Positions 7,886 through 16,500 of a stretch of 27,373 bases of DNA are shown piece by piece. The stretch is from Actinomycetes bacterium (GTDB taxonomy: Bacteria > Actinomycetota > Actinomycetes > Propionibacteriales > Propionibacteriaceae). Made by a program: the position numbers and the translations under genes. The notes beneath the pieces are model-generated. The model did no database searches. It was given only the letters and a program-made list of their open reading frames with translations, and was not told the DNA's origin. The stretch covers positions 1-27,373 of the forward strand of contig JAEZVO010000037.1 of the NCBI GenBank assembly GCA_023443125.1, given 5' to 3'. Every line of letters starts with the position of its first letter. Position 1 is the first letter of the stretch.

Positions 7886-7998
7886 ACACCAGGTTCGAAA
7901 ATTGCCATCGTCGTGAAGGTTCGGGGCCGCTGCAAGTGTATGCGGATCACCTAGTAACCTGGTGACGCAAGAAACCATCCCCTCCCTGAGGAGTCATA

Positions 7999-9174
7999 GT
8001 GGATCTCCTGGAATACCAGGCGCGCGCCCTGTTCGAACGCTTCGGCGTTCCCGTACTGCCCGGCCGCACAGCTACTACCGTCAATGAAGCTCTCGACGCC
8101 CATGAAACCCTCGGCAGCGGCACCGTTGTCGTGAAGGCTCAGGTCCGCACTGGCGGACGCGGCAAGGCCGGCGGCGTCAAAGTCGCCAAGTCTAGGGACG
8201 AAGTCGCTCAGGTTGCTGAGCAGATCCTCGGTCTGGACATCAAGGGCCACACCGTCGAAACCGTCATGTTGAGCCCCGGCGCGCAGATCGCCGAGGAATT
8301 CTACTTCTCCATCCTGCTCGACCGCGCCCAGCGTTGCTTCCTGGCCATGTGCAGCCGCGAAGGTGGCATGGATATCGAGACGCTCGCGAAGGAGCGCCCC
8401 GAGGCTCTCGCGAAGGTGGAGCTCGACCCCATCGTCGGCATCGACGAAGCCAAGGCCGCTGAAATCCTCAAGGAAGCCGGCTTCAAGGAGGAGGACTACG
8501 AGCGCATCGGTGCCGTCCTCCAGAAGCTGTGGACGACCTTCAAGGAAACCGACGCCACCCTCGTCGAAGTGAACCCCCTCGTGCGCACTGCATCCGGCCT
8601 GGTGCTGGCACTCGACGGCAAGGTCACCCTCGACGACAACGCCGACTTCCGCCACGCTGATCGTGACGAATACCATCAGTCCTCCGGTGCGGCAGACCTC
8701 GAGAAGCAGGCCAAGGAATACGGCCTCCAGTATGTGAAGCTCGACGGCACCGTCGGCATCATCGGCAACGGCGCGGGCCTCGTCATGAGCACCCTCGACG
8801 TCGTGGCCGGCGCTGGTGAGGATCTCCCTGGCCAGCCGAAGCCCGCCAACTTCCTCGACATCGGCGGCGGTGCGTCGGCCGAGGTGATGGCCAACGGTCT
8901 GCGCATCATCATGTCCGACCCCCAGGTGAAGTCGGTGTTCGTCAACGTCTTCGGCGGCATCACCGCCTGCAACGATGTGGCCAACGGCATCGTGAACGCC
9001 CTCGACATCTTGGGTGATGAAGCCAAGCTGCCCATCGTCGTGCGTCTCGACGGCAACGCGGTCGACGTCGGTCTCCAGATCCTCGCCGATCGGAACCACC
9101 CGCTGATCACTGTCGTCGACACCATGGACGGCGCTGCCCGCAAGGCAGCCGAACTCGCGAGCGAAGGGAACTGA
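7999..9174 (+). CDS. sucC: Succinyl-CoA ligase [ADP-forming] subunit beta
   Basis: SucC (391 residues, normal length) forms with SucD the TCA-cycle enzyme that converts succinyl-CoA to succinate with nucleotide triphosphate synthesis. The N-terminal ATP-grasp domain starts with MDLLEYQARALFERFGVPV and contains the glycine-rich segment GGRGKAGGVKVAK; VEVNPLV and the C-terminal ligase domain motifs GNGAGLVMSTLD and FLDIGGGASAEVM follow. The start is GTG 7999, with TGAGGAG 5 nt upstream. The gene is 5 bp upstream of sucD, so the two are cotranscribed. The 172-bp region to the divergent M23 gene must hold the promoter, but I see no clear -35/-10 pair for this strand. Confidence 0.97.
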   Translation: MDLLEYQARALFERFGVPVLPGRTATTVNEALDAHETLGSGTVVVKAQVRTGGRGKAGGVKVAKSRDEVAQVAEQILGLDIKGHTVETVMLSPGAQIAEEFYFSILLDRAQRCFLAMCSREGGMDIETLAKERPEALAKVELDPIVGIDEAKAAEILKEAGFKEEDYERIGAVLQKLWTTFKETDATLVEVNPLVRTASGLVLALDGKVTLDDNADFRHADRDEYHQSSGAADLEKQAKEYGLQYVKLDGTVGIIGNGAGLVMSTLDVVAGAGEDLPGQPKPANFLDIGGGASAEVMANGLRIIMSDPQVKSVFVNVFGGITACNDVANGIVNALDILGDEAKLPIVVRLDGNAVDVGLQILADRNHPLITVVDTMDGAARKAAELASEGN

Positions 9175-9179
9175 AACCC

Positions 9180-10070
9180 ATGTCCATCTTTATTGACAAG
9201 AACAGCCGCGTCATTGTCCAGGGCATGACGGGTAAAGAAGGCCGCAAGCACACGCAGCGCATGATTATGTCCGGTACCCGCATCGTCGGTGGTGTCACCC
9301 CGGGTAAGGGCGGCGAGTCGGTGCTCTTCGAAGAAGACCCGGTACCCGTGTTCAACACCGTCGGTGAGGCGAAGGAAGCTACCGGCGCCAACGTCTCCGT
9401 CGTGTTCGTGCCGCCGAAGTTCGCCAAGGGTGCGGTGTTCGAGGCTATCGAGGCGGAGATGGAGCTCGTCGTCGTGATCACCGAGGGCATCCCGGTGCAC
9501 GACACCGTCGAGTTCTACACCGCTGCCAAGAAGTCGGGCAAGACCCGTCTCATCGGCCCGAACTGCCCCGGCCTGATCTCTCCCGGACAGTCGAACGCCG
9601 GCATCATTCCCGCGACGATCACCGGCCCCGGTCGCCTCGGCCTCGTGTCGAAGTCGGGAACCTTGACCTACCAGATGATGTACGAGCTGCGTGATCTCGG
9701 CTTCACCACCGCGGTTGGTATTGGCGGCGACCCGGTCGTCGGCACCATGCACATCGACTGCCTCCAGGCATTCGAGGACGATCCGGAGACCGACGCCATC
9801 GTGATGATCGGTGAAATCGGTGGCGACGCGGAGGAGCGCGCCGCTGCCTACATCAAGGAGCACATCACGAAGCCGGTCGTCGGTTACATCGCTGGCTTCA
9901 CCGCGCCTCCCGGCAAGACGATGGGCCACGCTGGCGCCATCATCACCGGCTCGGCCGGCACCGCCCGCGCGAAGAAGGAAGCCCTCGAGGCTGCCGGCGT
10001 GCGCGTGGGTGAGACGCCGTCGCAGGCGGCTGACCTCGTCCGCGAGGCAGTGGCGAAGCTCGACAAGTAA
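9180..10070 (+). CDS. sucD: Succinyl-CoA ligase [ADP-forming] subunit alpha
   Basis: SucD (296 residues) carries the CoA-binding Rossmann domain (IDKNSRVIVQGMTGKEG at the N-terminus) and the phosphorylated active-site histidine, H250 in MGHAGAII. GPNCPGLISPG and KSGTLTYQ are further family signatures. It pairs with SucC encoded 5 bp upstream and the product is soluble and cytoplasmic. A strong hairpin terminator follows at 10095-10125, so the sucCD transcript is bicistronic. Confidence 0.97.
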   Translation: MSIFIDKNSRVIVQGMTGKEGRKHTQRMIMSGTRIVGGVTPGKGGESVLFEEDPVPVFNTVGEAKEATGANVSVVFVPPKFAKGAVFEAIEAEMELVVVITEGIPVHDTVEFYTAAKKSGKTRLIGPNCPGLISPGQSNAGIIPATITGPGRLGLVSKSGTLTYQMMYELRDLGFTTAVGIGGDPVVGTMHIDCLQAFEDDPETDAIVMIGEIGGDAEERAAAYIKEHITKPVVGYIAGFTAPPGKTMGHAGAIITGSAGTARAKKEALEAAGVRVGETPSQAADLVREAVAKLDK

Positions 10071-10094
10071 GCTTCAATTTCCTCAACACACGCG

Positions 10095-10125
10095 AGCGGC
10101 GGCCCCCACTTGAGGGGCCGCCGCT
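10095..10125. terminator. Bidirectional terminator between sucD and sensor-domain gene
   Basis: A perfect 12-bp GC-rich inverted repeat (AGCGGCGGCCCC with its complement, 7-nt loop) lies 24 nt after the sucD stop and 10 nt beyond the stop of the convergent gene. T-rich sequence is weak (TTCGTCGTCC on the plus strand), so it is an actinobacterial-type hairpin without a clear U tract. Confidence 0.8.
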
Positions 10126-10135
10126 TCGTCGTCCA

Positions 10136-11809
10136 TCAGTCGCTTTGGCCGACGCGCACTCCGGCGCGCTCGATGACCTTGGCGAAGTTCTCTTCGGAGA
10201 ACCGGAACTCCTTGGTGACCGTGGTCATGAGGTAGACCACCTTGTTCTTCTTCTGCGAGATGGCGACCTGGTAGAACACATCGCCCTTCTCGCTCTCTCG
10301 CTCAATCAGGAGCGCCTTCGTGTCCGACGGCGCCTTGAGCGATGTCGTCTTCGTGCCCATGACACGGGACTTGCACTTGTCGATGCCCTCGCCGAGTTTG
10401 GTGGCGAAGTTGGCTGCCCCGTTCTCGTCCTTAAAGGTGAACACGAATTCGTCGAGGCCGAACTGCTCGGGCGTGCTGTCGTCCTGCGTGATGAGGTAGG
10501 TGGCCTGCTGGCGTTTCGTCGGCCCGGACTCAGATGCCAGCGTCATGTTCTCGCAGCCGGTGCCCTTGCTCGTGAGCTCGGTGGGTGGTTGCGTGGTCCA
10601 CAGCCCAGCGCCCGCCTTGATGCGGGGCAGGTCGGAAGGAATGAGCCATCCGTGGGGCTCCACGGGGGGAACGCTCGCAGGTTCGACGGTGGCCTTGGAC
10701 GCGTCGCATGTGCCGGCCTTCTTGCATAGCTGGCTGGCGGAACGTTGCGCCGCGTCCACTAACTGCTGGGGCTTGACGCTGCCGTCGGCGGAGACCACGT
10801 CGAGGATGCTGACGAGGTTGCCGCTCCTTGTCAGCAGCAGGTCGTGGTGCTTGCGCGGCTCAGATTCTTCGACGACGGAGATCTGCAATGCTTCGTCGCC
10901 AACTCCAGTCACCTTCGTTGAAGAGAGCAGGAGTGTGGGCACCTCGTTGCATTTCGCCAGCGCTGCTGCGCGTTCCTTGAACACCTGCTCCGCGTTGGCT
11001 TCGGTCGGGAACGCGTCGAGCTGCTGCAGCAACGCGAGTTGGTTGTCTTGCGTGGTGCCTAGCGTGCGCTGGAGCGAATCGAGGCGCTCCGCGTCGGAAG
11101 CTTCCGTGCTGAGGCACGCTGGCCGCGCCGCATGCTTCTCGATGGAATCAGTCGTGCCCGTGATGGCCCAGTCGGCGTTAGCCGACACCTTCTTTGCATC
11201 CGCGACGCTCACGAGGTCGTCCTGCATCACGCGGGGCACCTGGGGTGAGGCGCTGCTCGTCGGCGTGGAGCTCTCCGATGGAGCTGGGTCAGCAGGTTTC
11301 GTCTGGTTAAAACCGAAGAAACCTGCAGCAACCGCCAGCACCGCGACGGCGACTCCGGCCGCAATCATGGCGGGCAGGTGAGCCCGATACCACGGCACGC
11401 TCTCGCTTGGCTCCACACGTTCTTCGACGACGGCGCTCGGTGATTCAGGAACCCACTCGGACGCTTCAGGGGGAGTGGCGGAACTCATGGCTGAGCGCCT
11501 AGGAAGTGGCCCTGGGCCCTCGAAGTACCCCTCGCCGCGCTCCGGTAGCACTGGCCCAGGCACGGGGGAAGGCGCAGAAATAGGTTCGTCCAGGGGCGCG
11601 TCGGGTTCGTCCAGGAACTCGTCGGGTTCATCTAGCGATGTGTCGGCATCGTCGAACGGCAAGGAGCGCCGTGCCCGGGCGGGGGGCGTGCTCGGTTCAC
11701 CGCTAGGGCGCGCGAAGGGGTTGTCGTCGAGTCCTTCGGCATCGAAGGGTTGGTCCGCGCTATCGTCAGGTGCGAGCGCCCGGCGCGGACGCACGTTGTC
11801 GTCAGACAT
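10136..11809 (-). CDS. Membrane-anchored protein with duplicated PknH-like sensor domain
   Basis: The 557-residue protein has a long disordered, acidic and proline-rich cytoplasmic part (1-140) with three LDEP repeats around 59-75, one membrane helix (about 146-167), a Ser/Thr/Pro linker, and an extracellular part of ~370 residues in two similar halves. Each half has cysteines (ACLST, AKCNE, QLCKKAGTC in the first; GTGCENM, DKCKS in the second) and the alternating pattern of PknH-like sensor domains: acidic opening (QDDLVSVADAKK; PSDLPRIKAGA), a Cys near the middle and a hydrophobic close. No kinase domain is present, so it is a sensor or ligand-binding protein rather than PknH itself. The start is ambiguous between ATG 11809 (MSDDN) and ATG 11821 four codons upstream; AGGAAGG lies directly before 11821. 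M. tuberculosis has other genes (Rv0953c-Rv0954) at this place. Confidence 0.7.
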   Translation of the reverse strand: MSDDNVRPRRALAPDDSADQPFDAEGLDDNPFARPSGEPSTPPARARRSLPFDDADTSLDEPDEFLDEPDAPLDEPISAPSPVPGPVLPERGEGYFEGPGPLPRRSAMSSATPPEASEWVPESPSAVVEERVEPSESVPWYRAHLPAMIAAGVAVAVLAVAAGFFGFNQTKPADPAPSESSTPTSSASPQVPRVMQDDLVSVADAKKVSANADWAITGTTDSIEKHAARPACLSTEASDAERLDSLQRTLGTTQDNQLALLQQLDAFPTEANAEQVFKERAAALAKCNEVPTLLLSSTKVTGVGDEALQISVVEESEPRKHHDLLLTRSGNLVSILDVVSADGSVKPQQLVDAAQRSASQLCKKAGTCDASKATVEPASVPPVEPHGWLIPSDLPRIKAGAGLWTTQPPTELTSKGTGCENMTLASESGPTKRQQATYLITQDDSTPEQFGLDEFVFTFKDENGAANFATKLGEGIDKCKSRVMGTKTTSLKAPSDTKALLIERESEKGDVFYQVAISQKKNKVVYLMTTVTKEFRFSEENFAKVIERAGVRVGQSD

Positions 11810-11843
11810 GTGCTTGACCATCCTTCCTGGATTCCTCCATGAG

Positions 11844-11853
11844 ATCCTAGGCT
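11844..11853. promoter_or_regulatory. Overlapping divergent -10 boxes around CCTAGG
   Basis: The plus strand carries TAGGCT at 11848-11853, suited to the perM operon (leader about 36 nt with AGGAGGT). The minus strand carries TAGGAT at 11849-11844, suited to the sensor-domain gene. Both share the palindrome CCTAGG, so the two polymerases could not bind at once. No strong -35 boxes are visible. Confidence 0.4.
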
Positions 11854-11895
11854 ACCGGGCGCGATGTAAGTGACCACATCAGCAGGAGGTGACCC

Positions 11896-13191
11896 GTGGC
11901 CGACGTGACGCGCACGGTTGCAGTCGACGTCGACGATCGGGAGGAGCCCGAAGCACGGGGCTTTACGTGGCCGTGGCCGGTGCTGGCCGCGGTGGGTGCC
12001 GTGGGCGTCGCTCTGATCGGGTGGGTCATTCTCGCTGGGGCGAGCACCATTGCTTGGCTCGGCGACGGGGACGCGGGTTTCGTGGAGATGCTTCGCCTGG
12101 CCACATCCTTGTTCGCGCTCGCCCATGGCGTGCCGGTAGACATCGCCGGCCAGCACGTCTCGCTGATTCCGCTCGGCCTCACCGGAGTGCTCATCTTCCT
12201 CTCGCTGCCTGTGGCGAGCGCGGCGGCGCGACGGGCAGCCGTCGCGGAAGGAGAAGAGGACGCCGACGGAGCCGTGCACGTCGACGTTGAATCCACGCTG
12301 TGGAAAGTGACGGGCCTGCACGCAGCCATCTACGCGGCCACCGTCGCAATACTCGACGGCGCCCTGCTCGGCGGGCCCGTGGGGGCGCGCTCGCTGCTGG
12401 GTGGCCTCGTCATCGGGCTCATCGCCGGCCTCTGGGGTGCGGCGAATGGCCTCGAACACGACCCGACGACGCACTGGCCCGAGTGGCTGCAAGCGGTGCC
12501 CAGGGCAATGGGTGCAGCCATGATGGTGCTGGTCACCGGAGGCCTCGTCGTCGTCGGCATCGCGGTGTTCACTGGGCGGGCGCGCATCGTCGACGTGGCC
12601 TCAGGGCTCGGCATCGACGCGCCCGGCGTGATCGCGTTGTCGGTGCTGCACCTGCTCTATCTGCCCAACCTCGTGCTGTGGGCATGCTCCTGGATTCTGG
12701 GCGCGGGCATCACGCTCGGCGACGGCTCGCTGCTCTCACTGCACATCACCGACGTCGGCGTACTCCCGGCACTCCCCGTGCTCGGAGCCGTTCCTGAACC
12801 GGGCCTCATGCCGAAGACCATGCTGTGGTGGCTGGCGGTAGGCGTCGTCGCAGGCGCACTGGCCGGACTGGTGGTCGCGTGGGCGCGGCCACGCGCACGC
12901 TTCGATGCGACCGCGGTCTCCGGAGGCCTCGCGGGCATCGTCGCAGGGCTCTTGCTGACGCTGCTCGCGTCGCTGGCCAGCGGGGGGATCGGCATCGACC
13001 GCCTCGCGCACATCGGCGCTCGCGTCGACCAGCTGCTCGTTTTCGCCCCTGTGCTGCTGGGCCTTTCCGGCCTTGTCGCGGGGCTCATCCTCGGTTTGCT
13101 TCGCCGCCCAAGCGGCGACGGCGACGCGCGGCCCCGCAAGCGGCTCACACTCGTCGAAGAGACCACCGGCATCGTGAAGGAGGACGCATGA
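11896..13191 (+). CDS. perM: DUF6350 family polytopic membrane protein (PerM-like)
   Basis: The 431-residue protein has an acidic/basic N-terminus and about nine to ten hydrophobic segments with glycine-rich helices, a charged loop (about 113-133) and a basic C-terminal tail. Sequence character, length and position directly upstream of purN-purH match DUF6350, whose mycobacterial member PerM (Rv0955) is a membrane protein needed for cell division under stress (established for M. tuberculosis); a role in division here is inferred. The start is GTG 11896 with a near-perfect AGGAGGT 5 nt upstream. It heads an operon: its TGA overlaps the purN ATG by 4 nt (ATGA), so the two are translationally coupled. 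Confidence 0.82.
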   Translation: MADVTRTVAVDVDDREEPEARGFTWPWPVLAAVGAVGVALIGWVILAGASTIAWLGDGDAGFVEMLRLATSLFALAHGVPVDIAGQHVSLIPLGLTGVLIFLSLPVASAAARRAAVAEGEEDADGAVHVDVESTLWKVTGLHAAIYAATVAILDGALLGGPVGARSLLGGLVIGLIAGLWGAANGLEHDPTTHWPEWLQAVPRAMGAAMMVLVTGGLVVVGIAVFTGRARIVDVASGLGIDAPGVIALSVLHLLYLPNLVLWACSWILGAGITLGDGSLLSLHITDVGVLPALPVLGAVPEPGLMPKTMLWWLAVGVVAGALAGLVVAWARPRARFDATAVSGGLAGIVAGLLLTLLASLASGGIGIDRLAHIGARVDQLLVFAPVLLGLSGLVAGLILGLLRRPSGDGDARPRKRLTLVEETTGIVKEDA

Positions 13192-13751
13192 TCGACGTCG
13201 TAGTACTGGCCTCGGGCTCGGGCACGCTCACGCAGGCGCTCATCGACGCCATCGAGACGGGCGAGGTGGATGCGCGCATCGTCGCAGTCATCTCTGACCA
13301 CCCCACCGCCGGCGTGCTGGAGCGCGCACGCAACCACGGCATCGACGCCGTCGCCCATCCCCTGCCCAAAGGCGCCGACCGTGAGGCATGGGATCGCGAG
13401 CTCGCGGACATCGTCGGACGTTATGAGCCGGATCTCGTCGCATCTGCCGGATTCATGAAGCTACTCGGCTCCCATTTCCTCGCCCGGTTCGAGGGGAAAA
13501 CCATCAACACCCACCCGGCACTGCTGCCGAGCTTCCCGGGCATGCATGGCCCGCGCGACGCGCTGCGCGCCGGGGTGAAGGTGACGGGGGCGACGGTGTT
13601 CGTCGTCGACGCAGGCGTCGACACCGGTAGGATCTTGGCCCAGGGCGCCGTCGACGTGCTCGACGACGACTCGGTCGAATCGCTCCACGAGCGCATCAAG
13701 GTTGTGGAGCGACGGTTATTGGTCGAAGTCGTTCGCAATTGGAGGAAGTAA
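13188..13751 (+). CDS. purN: Phosphoribosylglycinamide formyltransferase (GART)
   Basis: PurN (187 residues) transfers a formyl group from 10-formyl-tetrahydrofolate to GAR in step 3 of purine synthesis. The catalytic triad N107-H109-D145 is visible (INTHPALLPSFPG and DAGVDTG), as is the N-terminal phosphate-binding loop ASGSGT. The E. coli enzyme has the triad at 106/108/144, so spacing is conserved. The start overlaps the perM stop (ATGA) and AAGGAGG lies just upstream. The stop TAA overlaps the purH ATG (TAATG). Much longer upstream frames are artefacts of GC-rich coding in perM. Confidence 0.96.
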   Translation: MIDVVVLASGSGTLTQALIDAIETGEVDARIVAVISDHPTAGVLERARNHGIDAVAHPLPKGADREAWDRELADIVGRYEPDLVASAGFMKLLGSHFLARFEGKTINTHPALLPSFPGMHGPRDALRAGVKVTGATVFVVDAGVDTGRILAQGAVDVLDDDSVESLHERIKVVERRLLVEVVRNWRK

Positions 13752-15295
13752 TGACTGAACGTACGCCCCTGCAACGCGCTCTCGTGAGCGTGTACAACAA
13801 GGATGGGCTCGTCGAGATCGGGCAAGACCTCGCCGCCGCCGGCGTGGAGATCGTCTCCACCGGATCCACCGCGCGAGTGCTGGCGGAAGCAGGTGTGCCG
13901 GTGGTGCCCGTCGAAACGGTTACCGGGTTCCCAGAGTGCCTGGACGGCCGCGTGAAGACCCTCCACCCGAAGATCCACGCTGGCATCCTCGCCGACCGAC
14001 GGCTCGACTCCCACCGCGCCCAGCTCGACGAACTCGACGTGCGCCCGTTCGACGTTGTCATCACCAACTTGTACCCCTTCGTCGAGACGGTGGCCGCCGG
14101 CGCATCCTTCGACGACGCCATCGAGCAGATCGATATCGGCGGCCCGACGATGGTGCGCGCGGCCGCCAAGAACCACGCGTCCGTCGCGGTCGTCACCGAC
14201 GCCTCGCAGTACGCCGGCCTCCGCGAGGCGCTCGCGAACGGTGGCTACACCGTCGAAGAACGGCGTCAGCTCGCCGTCGAAGCATTCCGCCACACCGCCA
14301 ACTACGACGTCGCCGTTGCCACCTGGCTCGGCGGGCAGGGAAACAGCGACGAGGCCCCCGCCTGGTACGGCGCCACCTACGAGAAGACCGCAGACCTCCG
14401 CTACGGCGAGAACGCGCACCAGCGTGCCGCCCTCTACCGTGACGCGAGCGGCGGTGGCTTGGCCGGCGCGGAACAGCTGCATGGCAAGGCCATGAGCTAC
14501 AACAACTACGTTGATGCCGACGCCGCCTACCGCGCCGCGTACGACCACGCCGACCCCTGCGTCGCCATCATCAAGCACGCAAACCCGTGTGGCATTGCCG
14601 TCGGAGCTGACGTTGCCGAGGCCCACCGCAAGGCCCACGCCTGCGACTCCGTGTCCGCATTCGGCGGTGTCATCGCCTGCAACCGCCCCGTCTCGCTCGC
14701 CATGGCGGAGCAGGTTGCGGAGATCTTCACCGAGGTGATCGTCGCGCCCGGCTACGAGCAGGGGGCCGTCGAGGCGCTCAGCAAGAAAAAGAACATCCGC
14801 ATCCTGGTGGCCGAGGCTCCCCAGCGCACCGGGCAGGCGTCGCGCGAGATTAGCGGCGGGCTGCTTCGCCAAGACATCGACGCCATCGACGCCGACGGCG
14901 ACAACCCGGCTAACTGGACGCTGGCCTGCGGGGATGCCGTCGACGAAGCCACGCTCCGCGACCTCGAGTTCGCCTGGCGTGCGGTGCGCTCGGTGAAGTC
15001 GAACGCCATCCTGCTGGCCTCCGACGGTGCCTCCGTCGGCGTCGGCATGGGGCAGGTCAACCGCGTCGACTCCTGCCACCTCGCTGTGGACCGGGCGGGC
15101 GAGCGCGCGTCGGGCTCCGTCGCCGCATCCGACGCCTTCTTCCCGTTCGCGGACGGCCCGCAGGTGCTCATCGATGCAGGCGTGCGCGCGATCGTGCAAC
15201 CGGGCGGTTCCGTGCGCGACCAAGAGGTGATCGACGCTGTCACCCAAGCGGGCATCACCATGTACTTCACCGGAACCCGCCACTTCTTCCACTGA
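13751..15295 (+). CDS. purH: Bifunctional AICAR transformylase / IMP cyclohydrolase
   Basis: PurH (514 residues) carries out the last two steps of IMP synthesis. The N-terminal MGS-like cyclohydrolase domain (about 1-195) has VSTGSTARVL and GRVKTLHPKIHAGIL; the C-terminal AICAR transformylase domain has LRYGENAHQ, the catalytic Lys-His pair K275-H276 in IIKHANPCGIA, and SAFGGVIACN. It uses 10-formyl-THF, which FolD encoded 10 bp downstream can supply. The start ATG 13751 shares one base with the purN stop, with GGAGGA 4 nt upstream; a TTG four codons earlier is not needed. Confidence 0.97.
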   Translation: MTERTPLQRALVSVYNKDGLVEIGQDLAAAGVEIVSTGSTARVLAEAGVPVVPVETVTGFPECLDGRVKTLHPKIHAGILADRRLDSHRAQLDELDVRPFDVVITNLYPFVETVAAGASFDDAIEQIDIGGPTMVRAAAKNHASVAVVTDASQYAGLREALANGGYTVEERRQLAVEAFRHTANYDVAVATWLGGQGNSDEAPAWYGATYEKTADLRYGENAHQRAALYRDASGGGLAGAEQLHGKAMSYNNYVDADAAYRAAYDHADPCVAIIKHANPCGIAVGADVAEAHRKAHACDSVSAFGGVIACNRPVSLAMAEQVAEIFTEVIVAPGYEQGAVEALSKKKNIRILVAEAPQRTGQASREISGGLLRQDIDAIDADGDNPANWTLACGDAVDEATLRDLEFAWRAVRSVKSNAILLASDGASVGVGMGQVNRVDSCHLAVDRAGERASGSVAASDAFFPFADGPQVLIDAGVRAIVQPGGSVRDQEVIDAVTQAGITMYFTGTRHFFH

Positions 15296-15305
15296 GCGAG
15301 GAACT

Positions 15306-16157
15306 ATGACTGCCCAGATTCTCGACGGCAAAGCCACCGCGAAGGCCATCAAAGCCGACCTCACGCAGCGGGTCGACGCGCTGCGTGCCCGCGGCTGCAC
15401 ACCCGGGCTCGCCACCGTACTGGTGGGGGACGACCCGGCCAGCCACAACTACGTGCGGATGAAGCACCGCGACTGCGAGCAGGTAGGCATCGAATCCATC
15501 CAGGTGGAGCTGCCCGCCGACGCCACCGCAGCCCAGCTTGAGCGCGCCATCCAGGAGTTGAATGACAACCCTGATTGCACGGGCTACATCGTGCAGCTGC
15601 CCATTCCGAAGCACCTCGACGAGAACTGGGCGCTGTCGCTCATCGACCCCGACAAGGACGCAGACGGGCTGCACCCAGTAAACCTCGGGCGCCTCGTGCT
15701 GAACGAGCCCGCGACCCTGCCCTGCACGCCGCGCGGCATCGTCGAACTCGTGCGCCACCACGGCATCGACTGGCGCGGCAAGGAGGTGTGCGTCATCGGG
15801 CGTGGCATCACCGTCGGGCGCCCGCTCGGGCTGATCCTCACTCGTCGCAGCGAGAACGCGACGGTAACGCTCTGCCACACCGGAACACGAGACGTCGCAA
15901 GCCACACGCGACGAGCGGACATCGTCGTCGCAGCCGCAGGCGTGCCCGGCATGGTGAGCGCGGACATGATCAAGGAGGGCGCGATATGCATCGACGTCGG
16001 CGTCAGCCGCGTCGACGGCAAAACCACTGGCGATCTCGCGCCCGACGTGTGGAGCAAGGCGGCGTGGGTCACGCCCAATCCCGGCGGCGTGGGGCCGATG
16101 ACGCGCGCCATGTTGCTCAGTAACGTGGTCGATCGCGCAGAACTCCTCCATGGCTGA
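15306..16157 (+). CDS. folD: Methylenetetrahydrofolate dehydrogenase / methenyl-THF cyclohydrolase
   Basis: FolD (283 residues) converts 5,10-methylene-THF to 10-formyl-THF using NADP, feeding PurN and PurH encoded directly upstream. The catalytic lysine is K53 in the signature YVRMKHRDC, with Y49 before it. The signature DADGLHPVNLGRL and the Rossmann loop GRGITVGRPLG (common form GRSxxVGxP, here Gly replaces Ser) are present, and PNPGGVGPMT closes the protein. GAGGAA precedes the ATG at a short distance. The 3' end overlaps the next gene by 8 nt. Confidence 0.96.
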   Translation: MTAQILDGKATAKAIKADLTQRVDALRARGCTPGLATVLVGDDPASHNYVRMKHRDCEQVGIESIQVELPADATAAQLERAIQELNDNPDCTGYIVQLPIPKHLDENWALSLIDPDKDADGLHPVNLGRLVLNEPATLPCTPRGIVELVRHHGIDWRGKEVCVIGRGITVGRPLGLILTRRSENATVTLCHTGTRDVASHTRRADIVVAAAGVPGMVSADMIKEGAICIDVGVSRVDGKTTGDLAPDVWSKAAWVTPNPGGVGPMTRAMLLSNVVDRAELLHG

Positions 16158-16461
16158 CAACGACCCGTTACGCGACAAACCGGACAAACCGGCGGAGGAT
16201 GCGCCCAACAATGTTTTGCCGCTTGGCATCTGCCTACTGATCGTCGGGTTGGGTGTCGTCTTCGGGTTCCTTGGGCACTGGCGGAAAGCGTCGATGTCGG
16301 TTGCATTGGCCATGGGTGTCGCCGGTGCGTTGCGAAGCGTGCTGCCGCGACGCACCGCGGGGCTCCTCGTCGTGCGGCGACGAGTGTTCGACGTTCTGGC
16401 CTACTTTGGGTTGGCCGCGGCGATCGCCGTCGTTGCGTTCGTCGTTCCGCCAGCCAGGTGA
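16150..16461 (+). CDS. DUF3017 domain small membrane protein
   Basis: This 103-residue protein has a polar N-terminus (1-22), then three hydrophobic segments (about 23-41, 47-62 and 80-98) separated by arginine-rich turns (RRTAGLLVVRRR). Size, topology and location immediately after folD fit the actinobacterial DUF3017 family, whose function is unknown. It overlaps folD by 8 nt, so it is the last gene of the perM-purN-purH-folD operon. No terminator is visible between it and the next promoter at 16488. Confidence 0.75.
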   Translation: MADNDPLRDKPDKPAEDAPNNVLPLGICLLIVGLGVVFGFLGHWRKASMSVALAMGVAGALRSVLPRRTAGLLVVRRRVFDVLAYFGLAAAIAVVAFVVPPAR

Positions 16462-16487
16462 TGATGAAGACGCGGCGTCGGCGTCGG

Positions 16488-16493
16488 TACTAT
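16488..16493 (+). promoter_or_regulatory. -10 box (TACTAT) for leaderless VKOR gene
   Basis: TACTAT is close to the TATAAT consensus and ends 7 nt before ATG 16501. There is no Shine-Dalgarno sequence, so this ATG rather than the upstream ATG at 16492 (inside the -10 box) is the likely start of a leaderless mRNA. Confidence 0.5.
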
Positions 16494-16500
16494 GTGCGCT

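Noticed and set aside
7846..7890. Tandem GGAACC as an ECF sigma -35 box for sucC
   Set aside because: No matching -10 at the right spacing, and it would leave a very long leader; too weak to report as a feature.
7951..9929. Long minus-strand frames antisense to sucC and sucD
   Set aside because: They overlap the certain sucCD genes and have no recognisable features.
13421..15448. Minus-strand open frame of 675 codons antisense to purH
   Set aside because: purH and purN on the other strand are unmistakable; composition (Val, Gly, Asp, Arg, His) is that of an antisense frame.
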